A stretch of DNA of 43,629 nucleotides from CAZLMW01 sp964560875 (GTDB lineage: Bacteria; Myxococcota_A; UBA9042). The first letter of the stretch is position 1. The number at the start of each line of letters is the position of its first letter. The position numbers were made by a program, and so were the translations under genes. The notes under the pieces are model-generated. The model was not told the DNA's origin and did not search any database. It saw nothing but the letters and a program-made list of their open reading frames with translations. Below, one piece after another: positions 16,366 through 25,473 of the stretch. The DNA lies in assembly GCA_964560875.1 (NCBI GenBank), contig CAZLMW010000062.1, positions 1-43,629 on the forward strand, given 5' to 3'.

Positions 16366-18198
16366 ATGTGCGGGATTATCGGCTACGTCGGCCCCCAACA
16401 GTCCGCTGACATCCTTGTCGAAGGGCTGCGGCGTCTCGAATACCGCGGCTACGACTCTGCAGGCATCGCGATCCTCCACGCCGGCGCTATCGGCCTGCGT
16501 CGGTCGGTCGGCAAGCTGCGCAACCTCGACAAGATCCTCGCCGTCGAGCCCATTGAAGGAAGCGTTGGTATCGGCCACACCCGATGGGCGACCCACGGCC
16601 GACCGAGCGAGCCCAACGCGCACCCACACGTCTACGGGCGCGTCGCGGTTGTGCACAACGGCATCATCGAAAACCACCTCGCGTTGCGCGCGGACCTGCA
16701 GGAAAAAGGCCACACGTTCGCGAGCGAAACCGACACCGAGATCTTCGCTCACCTCATCCACAACGAGGTCGAAGCCGGCAAACCGCTCGCCCAGGCCGTG
16801 CGTTCTGCGATCGGCAGCGTCGAAGGCGCCTATGCCCTTGCCGTGCTCGATCGCGAAGCCCCCGACCGGGTCGTTGTCGCCAAACAACACAGCCCGCTCA
16901 TTTTGGGCGTCGGCGAAGGCGAGCGCTTCTGCGCCAGCGACATCCCCGCGATCCTCAGCCACACGCGCGACGTCATCTACCTCGAAGACGGCGACCTGGC
17001 CGAGATCACGGCGCAAGGACACAAGATCTGGTCGGTCGAGACCGGCGAACCCATCGAGCGTCCCATCGCCCGCGTGCAGTGGAGCGCCGTCGCCGCCGAA
17101 AAGGGCGGCTACAAGCACTTCATGCTCAAGGAGATCCACGAGCAAGCCCGCGCCGTCACCGACACCATCCGCGGCCGCGCCTCGCTCGAACAGGGCGACG
17201 TCTTCTTCAACGAAGTCAGCCTCGATACAGAGCAGCTGCGGGCCGTCAACCGCATCATCATCATCGCCTGCGGAACGTCCTGGCACGCCGGCCTCGTCGG
17301 CAAGCACTACCTCGAACAAGCGACCCGCATCCCGGTCGAAGTCGACCTCGCCAGCGAGTTCCGTTACCGCGACCCCGTCGTCGATGAGACCTGCCTCGTC
17401 ATCGCCATCTCGCAGTCCGGTGAAACCGCGGACACCCTCGCAGCCCTCAAAGAAGCCGGCCGCCGCGGCGCCACCTGCCTCGGCATCGTCAACGTCATCG
17501 GCAGCACCATCGCGCGCACCGCTGGCGAGGTCGTCTACACCCACGCGGGACCCGAAATCGGCGTCGCATCGACCAAGGCGTTCACCACCCAGATGACCGC
17601 GCTCTACCTGCTCGCTGTCATGCTTGGCCGTCGTCGCGGCACCATCGATGTACCCCAAGCTCGCGAGCTGCTCGGCGCTCTGGTCGAGGTCCCCGGCGAG
17701 ATCGACAAGGCGATCGAGATGAACGCCAACGTCCGTGACCTCGCATGGCAATACCGTGAGGCTCGCTCGGCGCTCTATCTCGGCCGCGGATTGCACCACC
17801 CGATCGCCCTGGAGGGCGCGCTCAAACTCAAAGAGATCAGCTACATCCACGCCGAGGGTTATGCCGCCGGCGAGATGAAACACGGCCCCATCGCGCTGAT
17901 CGACGAGCACACGCCCACCGTCGTTGTCGCCCCGCGCGGCCCCAGCTACGAAAAGACCGCAAGCAACCTGCAAGAGATCCGCGCCCGCCACGGACCCGTC
18001 ATCGCGCTCGGTGACGCCGAGGACGAACAACTGAAAAACCAGTGCGAGGGCTTCCTGCCGGTCCCCGTCACCACACCCTGGACCGCGCCCATCGTCGCCG
18101 TCGTGCCGCTGCAGCTGCTCGCGTACCACCTCGCCGACATCAAGGGCACCGACATCGACCAGCCGCGCAACCTGGCCAAGTCGGTCACCGTCGAATAG
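16366..18198 (+). CDS. glmS: Glutamine-fructose-6-phosphate aminotransferase (isomerizing)
   Basis: The protein has 610 residues, a full-length GlmS. Cys2 (MCGIIGYVG) is the N-terminal nucleophile of the class II glutaminase domain, with RRLEYRGYDSAG and HTRWATHG downstream. Two SIS sugar-isomerase domains follow (ACGTSWHAG, AISQSGETADTL, GRGLHHPIALEGALKLKEISYIHAEGY), and the protein ends in the conserved NLAKSVTVE. It makes glucosamine-6-phosphate from fructose-6-phosphate and glutamine, the first committed step of amino-sugar synthesis. It is the second gene of the glmU-glmS operon, and the acetyltransferase follows after 12 bp. No glmS ribozyme is present, as expected outside Firmicutes. 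Confidence 0.97.
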   Translation: MCGIIGYVGPQQSADILVEGLRRLEYRGYDSAGIAILHAGAIGLRRSVGKLRNLDKILAVEPIEGSVGIGHTRWATHGRPSEPNAHPHVYGRVAVVHNGIIENHLALRADLQEKGHTFASETDTEIFAHLIHNEVEAGKPLAQAVRSAIGSVEGAYALAVLDREAPDRVVVAKQHSPLILGVGEGERFCASDIPAILSHTRDVIYLEDGDLAEITAQGHKIWSVETGEPIERPIARVQWSAVAAEKGGYKHFMLKEIHEQARAVTDTIRGRASLEQGDVFFNEVSLDTEQLRAVNRIIIIACGTSWHAGLVGKHYLEQATRIPVEVDLASEFRYRDPVVDETCLVIAISQSGETADTLAALKEAGRRGATCLGIVNVIGSTIARTAGEVVYTHAGPEIGVASTKAFTTQMTALYLLAVMLGRRRGTIDVPQARELLGALVEVPGEIDKAIEMNANVRDLAWQYREARSALYLGRGLHHPIALEGALKLKEISYIHAEGYAAGEMKHGPIALIDEHTPTVVVAPRGPSYEKTASNLQEIRARHGPVIALGDAEDEQLKNQCEGFLPVPVTTPWTAPIVAVVPLQLLAYHLADIKGTDIDQPRNLAKSVTVE

Positions 18199-18210
18199 CC
18201 GAAGCTACCT

Positions 18211-19035
18211 GTGTCCGTTCGCGAAGGCCCCGATCCGCTCGCTCGGCCCGATCTCGCCGAAGTCATCTTCATGGCGCCGCTCGGCATCATGGTGCGTCGC
18301 GGAGACGTCCAGTTCGTCGAACGCTCCGGCTGGTACCAGGTCCTGTCCGAGTCGCTGAAGGACCCGCACTACAACGAAGTCGTGCTGTCCGTGGTGCCCG
18401 ACACCGAGATCGCCGAGGTGATCGACGACGTCTTCGCGACCTACGAGCGTATCGGCACGGCGTTCAAGTGGTGCGTCGGCCCGCCAACACGTCCGCTCGA
18501 CATGGCCGAGAGGTTGCGAAAACGCGGCGCAAGAGCCGCCGACGTGGCGCTCATGGCCTGCGACACCGCCGCGCTGCACATCGCCTACGATTCGGCCATC
18601 ACCGTCACCCCAATCGACGAGCACAACGCTGACGAGCTGTGGTTCCCCGTCGACTTCGAGGGCTGGCACATCGCGCCCGAAAACCAATCACATCGGCGCG
18701 ACGAGGTGCTCTGGACCCTGCGCAACCTGGGCGATTCGCGGCGTCTCTTCGTCGCCTCGATCGATGGCCGGCCGGTCGCCACGACCTCTTTTGTGCTCAA
18801 GGACGACGGTGACACCAGCCTCGCCTACATGAGCGGCGGCATGGTCCTGCCCAGCTACCGTGGCCGCGGCATCTACCGCGCGTTGATCGAGGCCCGGTTG
18901 GCAGCCTTGCGCTCCATGGGCATGCGCCTCGCTGTCACCCAGGCACGCGTGGAAACATCGGCCCCGATCCTCGCCAGGCTCGGCTTCACAGAAGTCGCGC
19001 GGTCACACGTCTTTTGGTGCAACGAATCGCCCTGA
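18211..19035 (+). CDS. GNAT family N-acetyltransferase
   Basis: The protein has 274 residues. The C-terminal half (about 150-270) is a GNAT fold with the acetyl-CoA loop YRGRGIYRALIEARLAALRSMG and the terminal VETSAPILARLGFTEV, which is typical of GNAT enzymes. The N-terminal half (about 1-120) is a second, weaker region, perhaps a degenerate GNAT repeat. The start is GTG 18211, 12 bp after glmS, so it is probably part of the glm operon. An acetyl transfer to an amino sugar or amine would fit, but the substrate is unknown. Confidence 0.8.
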   Translation: MSVREGPDPLARPDLAEVIFMAPLGIMVRRGDVQFVERSGWYQVLSESLKDPHYNEVVLSVVPDTEIAEVIDDVFATYERIGTAFKWCVGPPTRPLDMAERLRKRGARAADVALMACDTAALHIAYDSAITVTPIDEHNADELWFPVDFEGWHIAPENQSHRRDEVLWTLRNLGDSRRLFVASIDGRPVATTSFVLKDDGDTSLAYMSGGMVLPSYRGRGIYRALIEARLAALRSMGMRLAVTQARVETSAPILARLGFTEVARSHVFWCNESP

Positions 19036-19061
19036 AACGGTCGCGTGGGCAATCATCGCGT

Positions 19062-19370
19062 TCAATCGTCGCAATCGTCTGCCGTGAGAGGTCCGCGCAT
19101 CGCGTCGAGCAGCTTGCGAACCTCGCCCCGCACCGGCTTCATCCACGCCTTGCCGGACAGGTCGATGAGCCTGCAAACCGTCGACGTCGCATGATCGATA
19201 AGCCTGCGCGTGCGCTTCCGTCCCGCGCTCCGGTCGTGCAGCCAGAACAAGATCACGGCCATCTGCAGCAGCCAAAGCAGCTCGGGCAGCTCGTCCCGAA
19301 ACTCGTCAGCTAACCGGCCGGCGATTGCCGGTGCAGAGCGTTGAAGCTGGTTGGATGACGAAACGTCGGG
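19062..19370 (-). pseudogene. C-terminal relic of a TetR-family regulator
   Basis: Directly after the stop of the gene at 19371-20099, and in the same frame, the minus strand reads about 100 residues. These include FRDELPELLWLLQMAVILFW, then LHDRSAGRKRTRRLID and VCRLIDLSGKAWMKPVRGEV, before TGA at 19062-19064. This run closely resembles the ligand-domain C-terminus of a TetR/AcrR subgroup (LPxLLWLxxMGVVLFWxHDxSPGQxRTRxLVD). No helix-turn-helix half is present. The only ATG (19262) lies inside the domain, so this is a fragment that cannot bind DNA. Confidence 0.5.
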
Positions 19371-20099
19371 CTATTCGTCTTCGGCGTGGCCGCGCGCTTC
19401 GTTGACGACATCTGCGGCGGTCTCGGCGGCGACTTCAGCGGCGGCGCGCGCGGTTGCGGCGGTGGCTTCAGCGAGCCGTTCGACAATACCGCGGACGGCC
19501 CGGCGTGCCCCTCGGCGCGTGGTCGGATCGGACTTGGCGTCGTCGTCGTCCACGGCCTCGAGCTCTTCTTCGACCTCGTCCTCTTCGACGGGGACATCGT
19601 TGATCTTCACACGCGGTCGCGCGCCGGAGCTGACCTTCGCTCGCAGCTTGCCTTCCTCGTTGGGAATGAAGCGGACTTCGGTGCGGATCTCGAAGCTGAC
19701 CGACGTCAGGATCTTGGTGATCTCTTCGGACAGGTTGAGCGTCTCGAGGAAGTTGTGGACCTCGCGTCCCACGATCGCGACCGCCTCGCGGCGCGTTGCA
19801 TCAACGCCGCTGACAGCCGACCCGATAAGGTCTTTCTCAGCAACGGCGCCAACGACGGCACGAACCCCTTCCTCGGTGGTCAGCATCGTGTTGATTCCGG
19901 TCGTCACCGCCTTCTTGACGAGGTCGCCGAGCAGCTTGCGATCGGCCTGCCGTTGCGGGTCATCGTGCGGCGGCCGCCCGCGAGCGCTCGAATCGAATGG
20001 AGCCTGGACCGGATCCGCCGCGCCTGACCCCGTATGCGCACCGTTGGCGTCTGCAGGGCCGCTCGTCGTCGTCTTGGTCTCGGATGCGTTGTCGGACAT
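19371..20099 (-). CDS. Unknown helical protein at the end of the nuo operon
   Basis: The protein has 242 residues with three parts: a Ser/Thr/Asp-rich disordered start (about 1-50), a central region (about 55-150) with LLGDLVKKAVTTGINTML and FLETLNLSEEITKILTSVSF, and a tail with an acidic block (EEDEVEEELEAVDDDD) then an Ala-rich amphipathic helix. I do not recognise the family. The helix content and alternating hydrophobics recall phasin-like or membrane-surface proteins, but this is only a resemblance. ATG 20099 was chosen because the longer frame overlaps nuoI. It begins 17 bp after nuoI and is probably co-transcribed, so a link to complex I is possible. Confidence 0.7.
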   Translation of the reverse strand: MSDNASETKTTTSGPADANGAHTGSGAADPVQAPFDSSARGRPPHDDPQRQADRKLLGDLVKKAVTTGINTMLTTEEGVRAVVGAVAEKDLIGSAVSGVDATRREAVAIVGREVHNFLETLNLSEEITKILTSVSFEIRTEVRFIPNEEGKLRAKVSSGARPRVKINDVPVEEDEVEEELEAVDDDDAKSDPTTRRGARRAVRGIVERLAEATAATARAAAEVAAETAADVVNEARGHAEDE

Positions 20100-20116
20100 C
20101 GTGGCCGCCTCCGCGA

Positions 20117-20701
20117 TCAGTGCCCGGCGCCGTCGACGACCGGCTCGCCGTGGAACTGCGCGTGCCGCTGATCGGATTTGAAGGTGCCGCCTTGCTCCGC
20201 AATCGTCTGCGTGCCGAGGCTGAGCAGGTCGATTTTGCCCGTGTGCTGGGTGCGTCGATCCACCGTGGGCAGAGTGTGCCGGCCCGAGTCCATGCGGATC
20301 GCGTCGCACGGGCACGCTTCCGCGCAAAAACCGCAGTAGATGCACTTGAGCAGGTCGATCTCGAAGACCTCGGGGAACTTCTCGATGCTCACATCCGCGT
20401 GTTCACCCGCGACGATCGTGATGCAGTTGGCCGGACACGCGGTCGAACACAGCATGCACGCGACGCAACGAACCTGGCCGTCCGGGCGCTCCATCAAGCG
20501 GTGCTTGCCGCGGAACCGGTCCGGGTACGGCTTCTGCTGTTCGGGGTATTGCACCGTTACGGTGTCGCCACCATCGCCGAACATCCGCCCAAAGAGGTTC
20601 TTGACGAACACCCGCGACGTCAGCGCGACGCCCTTGGTGATCTCGACCACATAGCTCTGCCGCAGCAGATCCGGGTCCTTTCGGTCAACAAGCTTGGCCA
20701 T
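20117..20701 (-). CDS. nuoI: NADH-quinone oxidoreductase subunit I
   Basis: The protein has 194 residues. Two 4Fe-4S ferredoxin motifs are intact: CVACMLCSTACPANC (Cys79, 82, 85, 89) and CIYCGFCAEACPCDA (Cys120, 123, 126, 130). These hold clusters N6a and N6b, which pass electrons from the peripheral arm toward N2 in NuoB. The first residues (about 10-45) contain the conserved amphipathic region GVALTSRVFVKNLF. The C-terminal extension after residue 145 is variable in the family. It lies 36 bp after nuoH in the same operon. Confidence 0.96.
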   Translation of the reverse strand: MAKLVDRKDPDLLRQSYVVEITKGVALTSRVFVKNLFGRMFGDGGDTVTVQYPEQQKPYPDRFRGKHRLMERPDGQVRCVACMLCSTACPANCITIVAGEHADVSIEKFPEVFEIDLLKCIYCGFCAEACPCDAIRMDSGRHTLPTVDRRTQHTGKIDLLSLGTQTIAEQGGTFKSDQRHAQFHGEPVVDGAGH

Positions 20702-20737
20702 GGCGATGGTCTCCTAACAGACTGCGCGCAAGCGCCT

Positions 20738-21817
20738 CTAAAAGCGGTCAACAAACGCGAGAACCACACCGGTCACGACGAGGTTCACCAGCGCAGCGGG
20801 CAGCAGCATGGTCCAGCCCAGCTTCATGATCTGGTCGTAGCGGAAGCGCGGCAGCGTCCAGCGAATCGTCATCTGCAGCCACACGAGCAGCAACACTTTG
20901 CCGAGGAACGCGCCGATTCCCAACGCGATCATGAACGGACCGTCGCCGCTCAGACCCGGGATATGCCAGCCACCGAGGAACAGCAGGGCGCCGATGCAGC
21001 CGATCAACACGACCTCGACGAACTCGGCGATCGCGAGCACGCCAAATGCCATCGCGCTGTATTCGGTCCAGTAACCTGCGGTCAGCTCGGATTCGGCCTC
21101 GGCCACGTCGAACGGCGCGCGCTTGTTCTCAGCGATCGCACACGCGAGATAGAGGACGAAGGCAAACGGCTGGAAGACGATGCCCCAACCGGGCAGCCAG
21201 CCGCCGTACATGCGCGACTGGCCTTCGACGATCTCATACAGGTCGAGCGAACCGTAGATCATGAAGACGCCGACCAACGTCAGGCCGATAGCGACCTCGT
21301 AGCTGATCATCTGCGCCGAAATACGCAGGCCGCCCATCAGCGACCACTTGTTATTGGACGCCCACGCACCGAGCACCGAGCCGTAGACGTTGAGCGAGGT
21401 GATCGCGAAGACCAACAGCATGCCGAGGTTGGTGGGCGCGACCTGGAACGGTGTGAACGCGCTCCCCTCAGCGGGGGCCGGGCCAAATGGGATCGCGACG
21501 AACACCGTCAGCGCTGGCACGAACGCCAACAGCGGCGCGAGGCGGAACATCCACGGGTTGGGCGTGATCGGGACAAAGTCCTCTTTGATCAGCATCTTCA
21601 GCCCGTCGGCCACAATGTGCAGCAGGCCGCCGAACGTGTACTTGCCGAAGTTGGCGCGGTTGGGGCCGATGCGGTTTTGCATCAGCGCCGAGTACTTGCG
21701 CTCGAGCCACGTGAGCAGCGTCGCGACGACCATCACGAAGCCGAACACGAACGCGCCGAACTTGAGCAGCGCGCCGAGTACCAGGTCGGCTGTGAAATGT
21801 CCTGTGATTTCCAACAC
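20738..21817 (-). CDS. nuoH: NADH-quinone oxidoreductase subunit H
   Basis: The protein has 359 residues and about eight membrane segments. Signatures are LLTWLERKYSALMQNRIGPNR, GLLHIVADGLKMLIKED, and the quinone-site loop AENKRAPFDVAEAESELTAGY. NuoH forms part of the quinone chamber where the membrane and peripheral arms meet. The start is GTG 21817 with AGGA nine bases upstream. It lies between nuoG (63-bp gap) and nuoI. Confidence 0.96.
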   Translation of the reverse strand: MLEITGHFTADLVLGALLKFGAFVFGFVMVVATLLTWLERKYSALMQNRIGPNRANFGKYTFGGLLHIVADGLKMLIKEDFVPITPNPWMFRLAPLLAFVPALTVFVAIPFGPAPAEGSAFTPFQVAPTNLGMLLVFAITSLNVYGSVLGAWASNNKWSLMGGLRISAQMISYEVAIGLTLVGVFMIYGSLDLYEIVEGQSRMYGGWLPGWGIVFQPFAFVLYLACAIAENKRAPFDVAEAESELTAGYWTEYSAMAFGVLAIAEFVEVVLIGCIGALLFLGGWHIPGLSGDGPFMIALGIGAFLGKVLLLVWLQMTIRWTLPRFRYDQIMKLGWTMLLPAALVNLVVTGVVLAFVDRF

Positions 21818-21880
21818 GTCGATGTCCTGTCTGTGGGTCCGGTGAAGGTCCGTTGAGGCGGCGGAGACCGCGCGTCCCGG

Positions 21881-23620
21881 CTACTGTCCGCTGGCGGGGG
21901 TAACCAGGTCGCTCGTGCCGCGCTGAATCGCGAACGGGCGTTTGGCGGTCGGGTGCACGTCGTCGGGCTCCCACTCCTTGGTGCCGGGGATGCGCTTGCG
22001 CTTGGGCGCGGGTTCACCACCGTTGGTCAACGCGCCGCCGAGGTCGGCCAGGTAGCCGTAGCTCAGGTTGGCGAAGGCCGGCACGTCCTGCGCGATGGCG
22101 GCGAACACATCTGCAGCGCCGGCCGTGGACCCGAAGCTGAGCTCGACACCACCAGCGGCGGCAGCGGCGAGCGCGACGGAAACAGGCCGGACAACCCCGC
22201 GCGCGGCAGGCAAGGGCGCCATCACCCGCTGAATCCAGCCGTCCGCGTTGACGATTGTGCCGTCGCGGGTGTGCAGTTGGCCGATCGGCAACACGACAGC
22301 GGCAGCTTCGGTCAGCCCGTTGTCAACGTCGCTGAGCACGAACGCAGCGTCATGTTCACTGAACGCTTCGAGCGCGGCGTCCGACGGCATCGCGTCGTTA
22401 TCGACCACCAGCAGCGCATCGGCCTGTGCCGCGTTTGCAGCGAACGCGGCGTCATCACCCCAACCCGGGGCAACCGCGTCGAGAATGGCCGTCGCGCCGG
22501 TCGCATTGCAGTCCCGGTCCCCCTTCTTGAGGATGTCGTCCCCCTGCCAGCCTTCGCGGCGCAGCAGGTAGACGCGATTTCCGGTCGCCGCAGCCACCTT
22601 CGCCCACGCGTAGATCGCCTCGTTCTCGAGCGACGCCGAAAGCGCGACTGCGACGGTCTGCTTGCCTTCCTCGTCCTCGCCGAAGAGCCCGGCCACATCC
22701 TTGACCAGCGCGGCAACGTCGGGGTTTTCGTCGTCGCCATCGCGCGCGGCCGCGATCCCTTCGATCGTGCGCGCGCGCATGTAGTCGCGCCCGTCGTCGC
22801 ACATCCACCAGTTGTTCACGTCGGGGTTGTAGCGGGGCACGACGCGCTCGGTCTTGCCCTGGTAGCTGTCGAGTCGCAGCGAACAGCCGCGCGCGCAGCC
22901 GGTGCACACCGATTCTTTCTTCGACAGGAACCAAACACGGCGCCGGAACCGGAACTTGCGGTCGGTCAGCGCGCCAACCGGGCACGCGTCGACGGTGTTG
23001 AGCGAGTAGTCGTTTTCGAGCTGGCGGCCCGGGAACGTCGTGATCTGGCTGTGGTTGCCGCGGTCTTCCAGGGTCAATTCGCTGCGCCCGGCGACCTCGT
23101 CACACACCCGAATGCAGCGCGTGCAGACGATGCAGCGCTCCGAGTCGAGCACGACGCGCGGTCCGAGCGGAACGGCCTTGGGTTTGGCGACCTTCTGGTG
23201 ACTGAGGCGCGATGGCTGCGCGGAGTACGTGAAGTAGTGCTCCTGCAGCACGCACTCGCCGGCCTGGTCGCAGATGGGGCAGTCGACCGGGTGGTTGAGC
23301 AGGATGAACTCGAGCACCGACTTCTGGGCGTCTTTGGTCTCGTCCGACTGCGTGTCGACCACCATGCCCGGGCCTAATTCGGTGTAGCAACCGGGCAGCG
23401 GCTTGGGGTTCTTGCGACCGTTGCCCCAGGTCACTTCGACCAGGCACATGCGGCAGTTAGCGGGGATCGACAGGCCCGGGTGGTAGCAGAAAGTCGGTAC
23501 TTCGATGCCGTGCTGCTTGGCCGCGCGGACGATCGTCGTGCCCTTTTCAACCGTGATCTCGACGCCGTCGATGGTCGCCGTGATCATTTCGGGAGCGCTT
23601 GCTGCGCCGTTTTCGCTCAT
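21881..23620 (-). CDS. nuoG: NADH-quinone oxidoreductase subunit G (short form)
   Basis: The protein has 579 residues, shorter than the 690-900 usual for NuoG. An N-terminal 2Fe-2S ferredoxin domain has CYHPGLSIPANCRMC and PGC. The His/Cys-ligated region follows (CPICDQAGEC), then two 4Fe-4S clusters (CIVCTRCIRVC and CPVGAL) and the CTGCARGCS cluster of the molybdopterin-oxidoreductase-like part. The catalytically dead C-terminal domain is abbreviated (about residues 270-540). The start ATG at 23620 overlaps the nuoD stop by four bases (ATGA), indicating translational coupling. NuoG normally takes electrons from NuoF, whose gene is not in this operon. Confidence 0.95.
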   Translation of the reverse strand: MSENGAASAPEMITATIDGVEITVEKGTTIVRAAKQHGIEVPTFCYHPGLSIPANCRMCLVEVTWGNGRKNPKPLPGCYTELGPGMVVDTQSDETKDAQKSVLEFILLNHPVDCPICDQAGECVLQEHYFTYSAQPSRLSHQKVAKPKAVPLGPRVVLDSERCIVCTRCIRVCDEVAGRSELTLEDRGNHSQITTFPGRQLENDYSLNTVDACPVGALTDRKFRFRRRVWFLSKKESVCTGCARGCSLRLDSYQGKTERVVPRYNPDVNNWWMCDDGRDYMRARTIEGIAAARDGDDENPDVAALVKDVAGLFGEDEEGKQTVAVALSASLENEAIYAWAKVAAATGNRVYLLRREGWQGDDILKKGDRDCNATGATAILDAVAPGWGDDAAFAANAAQADALLVVDNDAMPSDAALEAFSEHDAAFVLSDVDNGLTEAAAVVLPIGQLHTRDGTIVNADGWIQRVMAPLPAARGVVRPVSVALAAAAAGGVELSFGSTAGAADVFAAIAQDVPAFANLSYGYLADLGGALTNGGEPAPKRKRIPGTKEWEPDDVHPTAKRPFAIQRGTSDLVTPASGQ

Positions 23621-24825
23621 CGGTCCACCTCTCCGCCGATCATGTTCAGCGTGTCGAACGTCGGAATGATGTCGGCCAGCATGTGGCCTTCGATCAGCTG
23701 CTTGAGCACGCCCATCGCGTAGTAGCAGGGCGCCCGGACATGCACGCGGTAGGGCCGTCCGTTGCCCTGGCTGATCACGTAGAAGCCGACCTCGCCGTTG
23801 CCGCCCTCGACCGCGTAATACGACTCGCCCGGCGGCACCTGGTGGCCGTCCATGATCAGCTTGAAGTGCGCGATCATGCCCTCGATGCTGTTGTAGACAT
23901 CCTGTTTGGGCGGGTAGCTGACCTTCCAGTCCGCCACGTTGACCGGTCCGTCGGGGATGTCGCGGAAGACCTGCTCGATGATGCGCATCGACTGGTAGAC
24001 CTCTTCGATTCGGCACAGGTACCGGTCGTAGTTGTCGCCCCGGTGGCCGACGATGACGTCGAAATCGAGCTTGTCGTACACCAGGTACGGCTCGTGCTTG
24101 CGCAGGTCCCAATCGACGCCGGTCGAACGCAGCATGATGCCGGTGCAGCCAAACGCGATCGCGTCCTCCTGGCTGAGCGTCCCGGTGTCGATCATCCGGT
24201 CGTAGAAGATGCGATTTTGGGTCAACAGCGCGTCGACCTTCTTCATCAGCGACTTCACCTTGGGGAAGATGCCGAGGACGGTCTGCTCATAGCCTTCGGG
24301 CAGGTCCGCCATGAGCCCGCCAACGCGCGTGTAGCTCGTGGTCAGACGCGCACCGCACAGCTCCTCGATGACCGGGTAGAACATCTCGCGCGCCTCGACG
24401 CCGTACAGAAACGGGGTGAAGCCGCCGAGCTCGAGCGCGCCGGCCCCGATCGACGTCAGGTGGTCGGTGATCCGCGATAGCTCCGAGATCAGCACCCGGA
24501 TGTACGCGCAGCGCTCCGTGATCTGCACGCCCATGAGCTTTTCAACCGCGCCGACGTAGCCGACGTTGTTGCACAGAGGGCTGACGTAGTTGAGGCGATC
24601 GGTGTACGGCAAAACCTGCTGCCAGGTGCCCTGCTCGGACATCTTTTCGAAGCCGCGGTGCAGGTAGCCGATGTGAATGTCGACGTCGTCCACGATCTCG
24701 CCGTCGAGCGTGAGGATGAACTTCACGGTGCCGTGCGTCGCCGGGTGCGACGGGCCCATGTTGATGACCATGCGATTGGTGTGCAGGCCGTCGGCGCCGA
24801 CTTCGGGCGTGATGGTGTAGTCCAT
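23617..24825 (-). CDS. nuoD: NADH-quinone oxidoreductase subunit D
   Basis: The protein has 402 residues, normal for a separate NuoD (49-kDa subunit). Motifs seen are NMGPSHPATHGTVKF, the HRGFEKM quinone-site loop (GYLHRGFEKMSEQGTW), LERV-equivalent helices, and the C-terminal YRVHVRAPCYYAMGVLKQLI and FDTLNMIGGEVDR. It forms the quinone-binding cavity with NuoB. nuoC and nuoD are separate genes, unlike the fused form of E. coli. It overlaps nuoG by four bases. Confidence 0.97.
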   Translation of the reverse strand: MDYTITPEVGADGLHTNRMVINMGPSHPATHGTVKFILTLDGEIVDDVDIHIGYLHRGFEKMSEQGTWQQVLPYTDRLNYVSPLCNNVGYVGAVEKLMGVQITERCAYIRVLISELSRITDHLTSIGAGALELGGFTPFLYGVEAREMFYPVIEELCGARLTTSYTRVGGLMADLPEGYEQTVLGIFPKVKSLMKKVDALLTQNRIFYDRMIDTGTLSQEDAIAFGCTGIMLRSTGVDWDLRKHEPYLVYDKLDFDVIVGHRGDNYDRYLCRIEEVYQSMRIIEQVFRDIPDGPVNVADWKVSYPPKQDVYNSIEGMIAHFKLIMDGHQVPPGESYYAVEGGNGEVGFYVISQGNGRPYRVHVRAPCYYAMGVLKQLIEGHMLADIIPTFDTLNMIGGEVDR

Positions 24826-24888
24826 GAGGTGCTCTGGTAGGCGTGCTTTGGGTCGGTTCGGGGAGCCGCGTAGCGTCGGTGCGGGCAG

Positions 24889-25470
24889 CTAGCGGTGGCG
24901 CGCGTGATCGGCGTATTCGGCCAGGTGCGGCATGTCGATCAGCGGCTGGTAGCCGCGCAGGTCGTAGTCCTTGCGGAGCGGATGCCCCTCGAACTCTTCG
25001 TACAGGAGGATGCGACGCAAATCCGGGTGATTCTCAAACTTGATGCCGACCATGTCCCAGGCCTCGCGCTCGCCCCAATTGGCGGCGGGCCAGACGTCGC
25101 AGAGCGATGGAACGGACGGTTCGGGGCCGTCGACGGCGACCTTGATTCGCAGCCGATGCCGCTTGGTCAGCGACAGCAGCGCGTAGACCGCTTCATATCG
25201 GGGCATGTTGTCGGCGCGCACACCGTAGGCGTTGTCTTCGTCGACGGGGCTGGCGACCGCTCGGTATTCGGCCGGAAAATCGAGGTAGTCGGCGGCGGTG
25301 ACCATCACGAGCATGTCGAAGGCCGCGCGCGGGTCGTCGCGCAGGAACGTGCAGACCTCGACGAGCTTGTCCGGGCCGAGCAAGACGCAGGCGTCGCCCT
25401 GGTTTTCGTGGCTGCCGACGACCGCGGTCGGGAAATTGTCGCGGACGAGCTGAATCAACGCAGATGACAT
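24889..25470 (-). CDS. nuoC: NADH-quinone oxidoreductase subunit C
   Basis: The protein has 193 residues. The family core is clear: DMLVMVTAADYLDFP, the conserved W-x-x-A-N-W-G-E-R-E-x-x-D-M-x-G-I segment (WPAANWGEREAWDMVGIKF, about 129-147), and RRILLYEEFEGHPLRKDYDLRGYQP. NuoC (30-kDa subunit) scaffolds NuoD in the peripheral arm. It starts three bases after the nuoA stop, where nuoB would normally lie, and is followed by nuoD after 63 bp. Confidence 0.96.
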   Translation of the reverse strand: MSSALIQLVRDNFPTAVVGSHENQGDACVLLGPDKLVEVCTFLRDDPRAAFDMLVMVTAADYLDFPAEYRAVASPVDEDNAYGVRADNMPRYEAVYALLSLTKRHRLRIKVAVDGPEPSVPSLCDVWPAANWGEREAWDMVGIKFENHPDLRRILLYEEFEGHPLRKDYDLRGYQPLIDMPHLAEYADHARHR

Positions 25471-25473
25471 CGC

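Noticed and set aside
15736..18129. Minus-strand frame of 797 codons opposite glmU and glmS
   Set aside because: Runs across two certain genes on the other strand; antisense artefact of codon bias.
23621..24112. Upstream extension of nuoG to 743 residues
   Set aside because: It lies wholly inside nuoD in another frame; the ATG at 23620 gives a normal ferredoxin-domain start and an ATGA overlap with nuoD.
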